This document shows, piece after piece, positions 34,681 through 43,592 of a stretch of DNA of 64,000 nt. The position numbers and the translations under genes are program-made. Positions within the stretch are counted from its first letter, which is position 1, and every line of letters starts with the position of its first letter. A model generated the notes under the pieces. The model was given only the letters and a program-made list of their open reading frames with translations. It was not told the DNA's origin and did no database searches. Origin of the DNA: Paenibacillus sp. IHBB 10380 (GTDB lineage: Bacteria > Bacillota > Bacilli > Paenibacillales > Paenibacillaceae); the NCBI RefSeq assembly GCF_000949425.1, contig NZ_CP010976.1, forward strand, positions 5,456,001 through 5,520,000. The letters run 5' to 3'.

Positions 34681-34754
34681 ATTTATGATCATTGAAGCAT
34701 AGTAATGGTTGATGAATGATGAGAATCAGATAACTTTAATGGAGGTTGATGATT

Positions 34755-36920
34755 ATGGATAATAAACAATTGGTTGGATTACTAGAACAGATGACACTCG
34801 AGGAAAAAATAGCACAGATGCTGCAATTGGTAGTGTCTTATTTCGTAGGATCGGAAGAGGATGGTCAGATTACGGGACCGATGGAATCGCTCGGAATTAC
34901 CGAGGAAACCGTGAATCAAGTTGGTTCTGTATTAGGACTTGGTGGGGCAGCTAAAGTGATTCAAGTGCAACAAACACATTTGAAGAACGACAGACTAGGT
35001 ATTCCAATGATTTTTATGGCGGATATCATTCATGGATACAAAACCATTTTTCCAATAACTCTAGCTATAGGATGCTCTTGGGATCAGGAATTGGCAGAAC
35101 AAAGCGCCGCCATCGCTGCAAAGGAATCCGCAGTATCGGGTCTGCATGTTACGTTTGCACCTATGGTTGATCTTGTACGTGATCCACGTTGGGGACGTGT
35201 GATGGAATCAACGGGGGAAGACCCATATTTAAATAGTTTGTTTGCTCGTTCATTTGTGCGTGGATTCCAAGGGGACGATTTAGCGAATGATGTCAGCCGT
35301 GTGGCTGCTTGTGTGAAGCATTTTGCAGCTTATGGTGCTGGAGAAGGTGGACGGGAATATAACACAGTTGATTTATCAGAGCGACAATTGAGAGAGTATT
35401 ACTTACCCGCTTATAAGGCTGCCTTAAATGAGGGCTGTGAACTAGTTATGACATCTTTTAATACCGTTCATGGTTCCCCGGCTACAGGAAACCGAGCTTT
35501 GATGCGTGATTTATTGCGAACGGAATTAGGTTTCGATGGTGTACTTATCTCTGACTGGGGCGCGGTGATTGAGCTCATTGCTCATGGGGTTGCAGAAGAT
35601 GAATCAGCAGCGGCATACCTAGCCGTTCAAGCTGGTGTCGATATCGAAATGATGACCTCATGTTATGTTAAGCATTTACCGGAACTTGTAAGAAGCGGCA
35701 AGGTGGATGAGTCTCTGATTGACGAAGCTGTGCTTCGTATATTGAATTTGAAGAACAAGCTGGGGCTATTCGAGAATCCGTTACGTGGAGCTGATCCGGA
35801 AGCAGAACGAAAGGTCGTATACTGTGATGAGCATAGAGCTGTATCACGCGAACTTGCATCCAAATCGTGTGTTCTTCTTAAAAATACAGGTGTTCTTCCA
35901 CTTCAACCTGAGCAACAGATCGCTTTAATTGGTCCGTTCGCGCAGAGCCAAGATATTCTCGGTCCATGGTCTTGGCTGGGCGCTGAAGAGAATATTAAGC
36001 CTCTGAATAAGGCTATTCAGGAGCAAATTACATCCTCCAACGTGTTAGTTGCAGAGGGTTCAGGGATCGATACGATTACAGAGCAACAATGGCAAGAAGC
36101 ATTAGAAATCGCTCGTCAATCGGATGTAATCGTTCTTGCTCTGGGTGAGAGCTCACCTATGAGCGGAGAAGGGGGAAGTCGTGCAGACATTCGTTTGCCG
36201 GAGGCACAACTTCAACTGATTGCTCACTTGCGAACGTTGGATAAGCCTATGGTGGCTGTCTTGTTTAACGGACGTCCGCTAGATCTTCATGGTGTCCATG
36301 ATCAGGTAGATGCTGTTCTGGAAGCATGGTTCCCTGGAAGTGAGGGAGCTAGCGCGATCACAGATATTTTATATGGTGACGTGAACCCATCAGGACGTCT
36401 ATCGATGTCGTTCCCGCATGCTGTGGGACAAATACCGGTATATTATAACCACTACAATACAGGGCGTCCGAAGAAAGAGTCCGAACCAGATAATCGCTAC
36501 GCTTCGCAGTATCTAGATATTCCGAATGAACCTTTATTTCCATTTGGTTACGGGTTAAGTTACACGGAATTTAAATACGGTGAAATGGTACTCTCAGCAG
36601 AGGAAATGACGTTAGACTGTCCACTGCAGATCACAACGACGATCACGAACACAGGCAATAGGGCGGGAGAAGAAGTCGTACAACTCTATATTCGTGATAT
36701 CACAGGAGAGGTTGTTAGACCGATGAAGGAGTTGAAGGCTTACTCCAAGGTTCTGTTGCAGCCTGGGGAGTGCCAAGAAGTCAGCTTTACAGTGACGGAG
36801 GAACAACTTCGGTATCATCATTCCGATTTAAGTTACACAAGTGATGCTGGTGAGTTTGCCGTATTTGTAGGATCGAATAGTAGAGACGTGACGGAGCGTA
36901 GATTTCGTCTTTTGAAATAA
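34755..36920 (+). CDS. GH3 beta-glucosidase
   Basis: The ATG at 34755 stands nine bases after GGAGG; upstream TTG and ATG codons are closer. About 721 residues. The N-terminal barrel has KHFAAYGAGEGGREYN and the nucleophile motif GFDGVLISDWGA, followed by the alpha/beta sandwich and a C-terminal fibronectin III-like domain (NTGNRAGEEVVQLYIRD). No signal peptide, so it acts inside the cell. Next to a GH94 phosphorylase it most likely cleaves sophorose or short beta-1,2-glucans, as the Listeria innocua enzyme Lin1840 does. Substrate is inferred. Confidence 0.92.
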   Translation: MDNKQLVGLLEQMTLEEKIAQMLQLVVSYFVGSEEDGQITGPMESLGITEETVNQVGSVLGLGGAAKVIQVQQTHLKNDRLGIPMIFMADIIHGYKTIFPITLAIGCSWDQELAEQSAAIAAKESAVSGLHVTFAPMVDLVRDPRWGRVMESTGEDPYLNSLFARSFVRGFQGDDLANDVSRVAACVKHFAAYGAGEGGREYNTVDLSERQLREYYLPAYKAALNEGCELVMTSFNTVHGSPATGNRALMRDLLRTELGFDGVLISDWGAVIELIAHGVAEDESAAAYLAVQAGVDIEMMTSCYVKHLPELVRSGKVDESLIDEAVLRILNLKNKLGLFENPLRGADPEAERKVVYCDEHRAVSRELASKSCVLLKNTGVLPLQPEQQIALIGPFAQSQDILGPWSWLGAEENIKPLNKAIQEQITSSNVLVAEGSGIDTITEQQWQEALEIARQSDVIVLALGESSPMSGEGGSRADIRLPEAQLQLIAHLRTLDKPMVAVLFNGRPLDLHGVHDQVDAVLEAWFPGSEGASAITDILYGDVNPSGRLSMSFPHAVGQIPVYYNHYNTGRPKKESEPDNRYASQYLDIPNEPLFPFGYGLSYTEFKYGEMVLSAEEMTLDCPLQITTTITNTGNRAGEEVVQLYIRDITGEVVRPMKELKAYSKVLLQPGECQEVSFTVTEEQLRYHHSDLSYTSDAGEFAVFVGSNSRDVTERRFRLLK

Positions 36921-36977
36921 ACAACAATATCAACGTATGACCAATTTGACATTACAGAGAGTAGGAGTGAGAAGACA

Positions 36978-39900
36978 ATGATAAAGAATAATGAACAGTT
37001 GCTGACTTTGGAAGCGGGAAGTTTAACGTTTAGATTTTTGCCAAGTGGAGATTTATTTCAGGCTACTTACGGTGGGACGATGATTAATCAATGGTTGTCC
37101 AATTCAATCGATGGATCACTAAACAATATATATCTACGAGTACATGATGCGGAAGGCATTCAAGCCTATCCCTTGCTCGGTGTTAAATCACAAAGTCGGG
37201 TTCGTAAGTTAGATCATGGACTTGTATATGAAGGCGTAGTAGCAGGTGTCCGTTATCAAGTAATGTTCACACCGACGGAGCAGGGCATATGGTTCTGGGA
37301 TGTAAAAGTTGAGGGGCATCATAAACAGGTAGACTTGATTTATGGACAAGATCTTGGGATTGCTGATCCAGGAACTGTTCGTAGTAATGAAGCCTATTTA
37401 TCTCAATACATTGATCATGCTGTATTTAAGGATGATCGTCATGGATATGTTGTATGTTCTCGGCAGAATCAGCCGCAAGGTGGAGTCTTCCCATACATTC
37501 AGCAGGGGTCTTTAACGAAAGCTGCTTCATATTCAACAGATGGCTTTCAATTCTATGGTTTATCATACAAAGAAACGAATGAACCCGCTTGTTTAACCCA
37601 AGACACACTAGCAAACGAAGTCTATCAATATGAATTTGCCTATACAGCCTTACAATCGGAACGTATCCAGCTAGATGGAGAAGCTAGGTTCGTATTCTAC
37701 GGACTATGTAAGGATGACCATCCTACGGCGATAACTACCTTAGAGTTCGGCGAAGAAGTATTACAAGCTCGTAAAGTAGTGGAGACGCTAAGCTTCGAGG
37801 GAGGAGAACTTCTGGAACGGGTCTCTCTATTACCTTCCATAGGGACTCCGCTGCATACGGAGGTTATGAGTGAGACGGAGATAAACCGTTTATTCCCTAA
37901 TCGTCAGCAAGAGGAAGTGGCAGGGAACGACTTGCTAGCTTTTTTCACAGATCGATATGAGCATGTAGTTCTCAAGGAAAAAGAGCTAAGAGTAGAGCGT
38001 CCTCACGGGCATATTCTAATGAGCGGCGATAATGTGAGCCTGGAAAATCCAGTCATGACAACAACTTCTTATATGTACGGTATCTTTAACTCTCAGGTTG
38101 TAGTGGGAAATACTAATTTTAATAAAATGACGACAAATGCGAGAAATGCGCTGAATGTACCCAAAACAGCGGGTCAGCGGATCTATGTGGAGATAGAGGG
38201 TGTGTATCGCCTATTGACGATGCCATCACTATTCGAGATGGGGTTCAACTACGTACGTTGGTATTATAAAACGCAAGATGATCTACTGATCATCACCAAC
38301 TTTACGGCAGTAGGTACGCCAGAGGTACGATTGAATGTGCGTTCAGAGCGTGGTATATCATATCGTTTCCTAGTGAGTAATCAGATTACAATGAATGTTA
38401 ATGAATATGAGATTCCTTATCACATGCGTGATCATGGCGAATATCTGTCATTTCATGCAGACTCGGCAGCGTTAAGTGCTGATATCTATCCAGAGTTGGA
38501 GTATCGGCTTCATGTTACAGGAACGAGCATGACAGTTTCAGATGAGCGTAAGCTGGTAAGCCATATCGAACCAGGAGAAGCTTCACTGACTGTGCTGGAG
38601 CTAGATGCCAGCAGCGAATGGACGATGACTCTTCAAGGATTGCTGAATGGTGGAGAACTGCCTTTAGTGGAACGGAAGGCTGAGGAAGAGATAGAACGTT
38701 ATCGGGAGTTTTTCCGCTCTGTCATGAATGGATTTCATTTGTCGGCAGGGAATGGGGATGATGCGGAACTATTTAAGGTGAATGGACTCGCCTGGTGGTA
38801 CACACATAATATGCTTGTCCACTACTCCGTGCCACATGGTCTGGAGCAATACGGTGGAGCCGCGTGGGGAACACGTGACGTCTGTCAGGGACCAGTTGAA
38901 TATTTCATGGCAACTCACAAGTATGATCAGGTACGTGCCACGGTATTAAATATATATTCTCATCAGTATGAAGACGATGGCAATTGGCCGCAGTGGTTCA
39001 TGTTCGATAAATATACGAAGGTTCAACAGGAAGAGAGCCATGGTGATATTATCGTATGGCCGTTGAAGGTGCTTGGCGATTATTTGAATGTTACTCGCGA
39101 TTACAGCATTTTGGAACAACAAGTTCCCTATACCAGAAAACATAGCTTTGATTTCACAACGGAGACGGCGACAGTATTAGAGCATGCTTATAAGGAAATT
39201 GATTATATCAAGAATCATTTCTTACATGGCACGCACTTATCTTCATATGGAGACGGCGACTGGGATGATACCCTTCAGCCAGCCAATGCTCAATTGAAGC
39301 AATATATGGTCAGTAGTTGGACTGTAGCTCTAACCTATCAGACGTTGAACCAATTCTCACGCGTGATGGAAGTTGTTGATCCCACTTCAGCGGCAAGCTT
39401 ACGGAGTCTGGCTGATGGAATTCAAAGTGATTTCAACCACTACATGCTACAAACCGAAGTTATACCGGGTTTCTTGTATATGGAGAATCCTGAACAAGTA
39501 AAATTGTTGGTTCATCCAAGTGATGCCGAAACTGGTATACAATATCGTTTGTTACCGATGACACGAAGCATGATTAGTGAACTATTGACACCTGAGCAAG
39601 CGGCGACGCATTACGAGATCATTCGTGAGCAATTGTTCTGCCCAGATGGTGTACGGTTAATGAACCGTCCTGCACAATACGTTGGGGGCGTAAGCACCCA
39701 CTTTAAACGTGCTGAGCAAGCGTCGAACTTCGGACGTGAGGTTGGACTGCAATATGTACATGCCCATATTCGTTATGTAGAGGCTATGGCTAAGCTCGGT
39801 AAAGAAGAAGAAGTATGGAGCGGGCTTGCGCGCATCAATCCAATTGGAATCCAAGATGTCGTTCCTAATGCCGAACTACGTCAAAGTAACGCGTACTTCA

Positions 39901-40322
39901 GTAGCTCCGATGGTAAATTTAACACTCGCTATGATGCGCAGGATAGATTTGATGAATTGCGTAGCGGACAGGTGCCGGTGAAAGGTGGCTGGAAAATTTA
40001 TTCTAGTGGACCGGGGATCTATATGAATCAATTGATCTCTAACGCTCTAGGTATCCGCCAAGAGGCAGGTAGCCTGATCATTGATCCTGTGTTACCACAG
40101 ACGTTAGATGGTCTACGTTTCGACTTCGAATATGCAGGAGCTCCAGTGCAATTTGTGTATCATTTAACGAGCGGTGAAAATCGTGTCAGTGTAAATGGTC
40201 AGGATGTTGCCACGGAGACCACAACGAATCGTTACCGTACTGGTGGATTACGGATTGATCGACAAGAGTTCGATCGTGTACGTTCAGAGGGAACGAACAT
40301 TGTGGAAATTTATATAGGCTAA
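36978..40322 (+). CDS. GH94 phosphorylase, probably 1,2-beta-oligoglucan phosphorylase
   Basis: The ATG follows GTAGGAGTGAG, 57 bases after the GH3 gene. At 1,114 aa it is the length of the Listeria innocua sophorooligosaccharide phosphorylase, longer than cellobiose phosphorylases (about 800). Residues 1-500 are beta-sandwich domains, and the catalytic (alpha/alpha)6 barrel holds YGGAAWGTRDVCQGP near 640, GNWPQWF, and GDGDWDD at 758-764, which contains the general acid region. It should split beta-1,2-glucan oligomers with phosphate, giving glucose 1-phosphate. The specificity rests on length and on the GH3 neighbour. No transporter is in the window. Confidence 0.85.
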   Translation: MIKNNEQLLTLEAGSLTFRFLPSGDLFQATYGGTMINQWLSNSIDGSLNNIYLRVHDAEGIQAYPLLGVKSQSRVRKLDHGLVYEGVVAGVRYQVMFTPTEQGIWFWDVKVEGHHKQVDLIYGQDLGIADPGTVRSNEAYLSQYIDHAVFKDDRHGYVVCSRQNQPQGGVFPYIQQGSLTKAASYSTDGFQFYGLSYKETNEPACLTQDTLANEVYQYEFAYTALQSERIQLDGEARFVFYGLCKDDHPTAITTLEFGEEVLQARKVVETLSFEGGELLERVSLLPSIGTPLHTEVMSETEINRLFPNRQQEEVAGNDLLAFFTDRYEHVVLKEKELRVERPHGHILMSGDNVSLENPVMTTTSYMYGIFNSQVVVGNTNFNKMTTNARNALNVPKTAGQRIYVEIEGVYRLLTMPSLFEMGFNYVRWYYKTQDDLLIITNFTAVGTPEVRLNVRSERGISYRFLVSNQITMNVNEYEIPYHMRDHGEYLSFHADSAALSADIYPELEYRLHVTGTSMTVSDERKLVSHIEPGEASLTVLELDASSEWTMTLQGLLNGGELPLVERKAEEEIERYREFFRSVMNGFHLSAGNGDDAELFKVNGLAWWYTHNMLVHYSVPHGLEQYGGAAWGTRDVCQGPVEYFMATHKYDQVRATVLNIYSHQYEDDGNWPQWFMFDKYTKVQQEESHGDIIVWPLKVLGDYLNVTRDYSILEQQVPYTRKHSFDFTTETATVLEHAYKEIDYIKNHFLHGTHLSSYGDGDWDDTLQPANAQLKQYMVSSWTVALTYQTLNQFSRVMEVVDPTSAASLRSLADGIQSDFNHYMLQTEVIPGFLYMENPEQVKLLVHPSDAETGIQYRLLPMTRSMISELLTPEQAATHYEIIREQLFCPDGVRLMNRPAQYVGGVSTHFKRAEQASNFGREVGLQYVHAHIRYVEAMAKLGKEEEVWSGLARINPIGIQDVVPNAELRQSNAYFSSSDGKFNTRYDAQDRFDELRSGQVPVKGGWKIYSSGPGIYMNQLISNALGIRQEAGSLIIDPVLPQTLDGLRFDFEYAGAPVQFVYHLTSGENRVSVNGQDVATETTTNRYRTGGLRIDRQEFDRVRSEGTNIVEIYIG

Positions 40323-40340
40323 GCATCTAAATCATAAATG

Positions 40341-40407
40341 CACCCCTTAGAACAGACATTGGAGACCCCCTTAGGTTAATCCAATGCGTTCTAGGGGGTG
40401 TTTTTTT
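40341..40407 (+). terminator. Terminator of the GH3-GH94 unit
   Basis: CACCCCTTAGAAC pairs with GTTCTAGGGGGTG, enclosing a second hairpin (ATTGGA / TCCAAT), and ends in seven T residues. The rest of the gap to 40699 holds only a short frame at 40602-40670 that may be a relic. Confidence 0.85.
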
Positions 40408-40699
40408 ATGCCTGTGCCTCTTCTGCAGTAACGATGTCCTCATAGATCGAGGTCTGTGATCATCTTGTCATTGTTGTTACCGCGCTTTATCCTCCGCAAT
40501 CGCGATTCGGACATTGTTGAGATATTCCGTAAATGTGAATAGGAGAGTTCAATGTATAATGGATGATATGGATATGATGTATTTTTCTGGCGAGGTGCTG
40601 ATATGCGGTATGAAGTTGTTAACAGGTTAGAACTTGTTCGCGAAGAACTTCTGAATGGAAATCTTACTTAGTATATTGAGAACTGAAGAGGTGTAGATA

Positions 40700-41518
40700 A
40701 TGAAAGTTTATGAACTCAAGAATAATAATAAAGCAATGTTATTAGCTGCTGTAGAAGACAGAAATCATCCTATTAATTTTGGCTTTAATGGCGAAACGAA
40801 AGAACAGATTTGGTCACCTATTGAAGTAGAGACACTTTACAAGAGAACATATAAAGACTTTCCTGTGTATAGAATTGGGAAACCGGTTATTTCAGCAAAG
40901 GTTAAGAGAGCGATTGAGTCATTTATATCAAGTGAAGTGGAGTTCTTGCCACTGGTCCATAAGGAATTAGAACTTTACATGATTAATGTAACCAATATAT
41001 TAGATTGTGTGGATTGGGAACGCACCGATGTTGAATGGACTGAAGAAAACAGTTTTGCAGGCTTTAACAAACTCGTATTTGATTTTTCGAAGATTCCAGA
41101 ACATACGTACATTTTTAAATTTAAAGAACTTGCAACAGTAGCAGTGTATGTAACCGAGGAATTTAAGGAACTCATCGAGCGAAATAAGTTTAAGGGCCTA
41201 GACTTTGAATTTACTGAAGTATATGATTCAGAATTCACAGAGGAGAAGGAACAAGAACAGAAGCTTGCTTATGAAGCAGCGATAGCGGCTGTTGAGCAGA
41301 ATAAAGGGCAGGAATTTTCATATGAAGAAGCAGTGGAACGAGTGAATCAGGGCGTAGCAGTAGCCAGCGGTAAATGGAAGATGCAGTTGGATGGTGAAGG
41401 TAGATTTTGGCTTGGTGAAATTATTCTAGGTTTAACCTATCAATGGATTATGCCGGTATACATACCTCCCGTGTTGCTTAGCTTTCAGTGGCATGAAATA
41501 CAGAAGTCGGAAATTTAA
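40700..41518 (+). CDS. Imm11 (DUF1629)-type immunity protein, orphan
   Basis: The ATG follows GAAGAGGTG. Residues 1-185 fit the Imm11/DUF1629 pattern: PVYRIGKPVISAKVKRAIESF, FLPLVHKELELYMINVTNILDCVDW, HTYIFKFKEL and KGLDFEFTEVYD. The last 80 residues are a helical, glutamate-rich extension with a hydrophobic end. Imm11 proteins normally sit beside toxins, but no toxin is here. It may be an orphan immunity gene, in line with the toxin array at 11-23 kb. It stands alone between terminators. Confidence 0.75.
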   Translation: MKVYELKNNNKAMLLAAVEDRNHPINFGFNGETKEQIWSPIEVETLYKRTYKDFPVYRIGKPVISAKVKRAIESFISSEVEFLPLVHKELELYMINVTNILDCVDWERTDVEWTEENSFAGFNKLVFDFSKIPEHTYIFKFKELATVAVYVTEEFKELIERNKFKGLDFEFTEVYDSEFTEEKEQEQKLAYEAAIAAVEQNKGQEFSYEEAVERVNQGVAVASGKWKMQLDGEGRFWLGEIILGLTYQWIMPVYIPPVLLSFQWHEIQKSEI

Positions 41519-41740
41519 CCTACATAGTGATGGAAACGAATCGAAGTGCCTAATCCCTAATTGCGATTAACGGGTGAAGTACCTAATTCTAAGGTTAACT
41601 TAGCAAAGAAAAAAGCCAGATTCGAACGCTAGAAGCGCACGAACCTGACCATAATAAATACAACCTATTTTTTCATCTTAGTAACTCCAAAAGAGGAGAC
41701 TTTTTTTGATTAAATTTACCATGAGATCTTATGAGTAATC

Positions 41741-43198
41741 TTACTCTGTGCCCGGCACAGATAGCCCAAGCCCCTCAGCCACACGCTGTCCAAATTCTCG
41801 ATCTGCTTTATAGAAGTGTCCGATTTGACGAAGCTTAATTTCGTCGCTCTCCACAGGCATCATAGCACCCACAATATTCTGAACGAGACGAGCACGTTCC
41901 TCTTCACTGAAGAGACGGTATAAGTCACCTGCTTGTGTAAAGTGATCATGATGATCGTAGCTAACGCTATCAGCTTGACCCGATACAGCATAAGCCGCTG
42001 GTTTAGTCTCTGGGGATTCTGAAGGTCCACCCAAGCTGTTAGGCTCGTAGTAGACGGACTTTCCACCATTGCCATCTGAGCGCATTTGTCCATCACGTTG
42101 ATAATTGTTGACTTCCGCCTGCGGACGATTGATGGGTAACGTATTATGGTTCGTACCCACGCGATATCGATGGGCATCGGCATATGCAAAGAGACGACCT
42201 TGTAGCATCTTATCTGGTGAAGCTTCGATACCAGGCACGAAGGAGCCAGGAGAGAATGTAGCCTGCTCCACTTCAGCAAAGTAATTCTCCGGATTGCGGT
42301 CGAGTACCATGCGACCAACCTCAATTAATGGGTAATCCTTCTGCGACCACACCTTAGTCACATCGAACGGGTCGAAGCGGTAGGTATCGGCATCTTCAAT
42401 AGGCATGATCTGTACATGCAGTCTCCAAGCCGGGAAATCACCTTGATCGATCGCATTGAATAGATCCTCTGTATGATAATCTGGATTGTCACCAGCTAAC
42501 TTAGCAGCGAGATTGACGTCTAGATTCTTAATACCTTGCTCTGTTTTGAAATGATATTTCACCCATACCGCTTGACCTTCCGCATTGACCCATTTAAAGG
42601 TATGACTTCCGAAACCATGCATATGTCTAAGTGTAGCCGGAATTCCACGGTCTGACATGAGAATGGTTACTTGATGTAAGGATTCGGGTGATAGTGACCA
42701 GAAATCCCAAACCGCATTGGGATTTTTCAAGTGTGTCTGTGGATGGCGTTTCTGTGTATGAATAAAGTCAGGGAACTTAATCGCATCACGAATGAAGAAG
42801 ATAGGCGTGTTGTTCCCGACCAAGTCGTAGTTACCTTCTTCAGTGTAGAATTTAAGTGCGAACCCACGTGGATCACGTACCGTGTCGGCAGATCCTAGCT
42901 CACCAGCTACGGTAGAGAAACGAGCGAACATGGGAGTACGTTTACCTACTCCAGATAAGAAAGCGGCCTTGGTATATTTGGATAAATCATTCGTAACTTC
43001 GAAATAACCGTGTGCTCCAGCACCCTTGGCGTGAACGACACGCTCTGGAACACGTTCTCTATTGAAATGTGCCAATTTTTCTAACAAGTGGACGTCTTGA
43101 ATTAATGTCGGACCGCGTGAACCGGCGGTCATTGAATTCTGGTTGTCTCCAACAGGAGCTCCCCAGCTAGTCGTAAGTTTATTGTTATCTATCGTCAT
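41741..43198 (-). CDS. katA: Catalase (haem, small subunit type)
   Basis: The 485-aa protein is a clade 3 monofunctional catalase: [17 protein letters not shown] with the catalytic His, [25 protein letters not shown], and the haem-ligand tyrosine motif [17 protein letters not shown]. It breaks down H2O2 in the cytoplasm. The upstream region carries a PerR-like box, so peroxide induction is expected. Complete, with a strong start ([16 protein letters not shown]) typical of Bacillus catalases. Confidence 0.97.
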   Translation of the reverse strand: MTIDNNKLTTSWGAPVGDNQNSMTAGSRGPTLIQDVHLLEKLAHFNRERVPERVVHAKGAGAHGYFEVTNDLSKYTKAAFLSGVGKRTPMFARFSTVAGELGSADTVRDPRGFALKFYTEEGNYDLVGNNTPIFFIRDAIKFPDFIHTQKRHPQTHLKNPNAVWDFWSLSPESLHQVTILMSDRGIPATLRHMHGFGSHTFKWVNAEGQAVWVKYHFKTEQGIKNLDVNLAAKLAGDNPDYHTEDLFNAIDQGDFPAWRLHVQIMPIEDADTYRFDPFDVTKVWSQKDYPLIEVGRMVLDRNPENYFAEVEQATFSPGSFVPGIEASPDKMLQGRLFAYADAHRYRVGTNHNTLPINRPQAEVNNYQRDGQMRSDGNGGKSVYYEPNSLGGPSESPETKPAAYAVSGQADSVSYDHHDHFTQAGDLYRLFSEEERARLVQNIVGAMMPVESDEIKLRQIGHFYKADREFGQRVAEGLGLSVPGTE

Positions 43199-43272
43199 AT
43201 TGGAATCACCTCAACTAAGTATTTTATATAATGATTACTATAATCGCTCACTTAAATAAAATCAATACTTTT

Positions 43273-43287
43273 TAATAATTATTATAA
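43273..43287. promoter_or_regulatory. PerR-like box upstream of catalase
   Basis: TAATAATTATTATAA matches the PerR consensus TTATAATNATTATAA at all but one defined position. A weaker copy (around ATATAATGATTACTA, 43228-43242) lies nearer the gene. Confidence 0.6.
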
Positions 43288-43408
43288 TCTGGGAAAATAT
43301 CACGAATTTTCATGAAAAAAAGGTTTGGTGAATACCTCCTCTCAATGAACGGTATAACAATCGACTCTGGTAGAAAATAGTGTGACTTAACAAGCAATGG
43401 AGGTGCAT

Positions 43409-43534
43409 TTGACGATTTTTTTGTGTGAACGTAATGAGTGTAGGCGTGTACCCATAGATAGACATGTTACAGTCTATGTGAACGTGTTTATGATATTCCC
43501 TATTTTTCATACGAAATTACTCCATATTTTGTAA
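43409..43534 (+). CDS. Possible small protein, 41 aa
   Basis: A TTG at 43409 lies after AATGGAGGTG, a strong ribosome site, and opens a 41-codon frame rich in V, I and F at the end (VNVFMIFPIF). I know no family. It may be a leader peptide or chance. Confidence 0.25.
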   Translation: MTIFLCERNECRRVPIDRHVTVYVNVFMIFPIFHTKLLHIL

Positions 43535-43592
43535 CTTTAACCTTCATTTAAGCGTCTCATTATTAAAAGCCTAACAAAGAGGGGGATTATTT

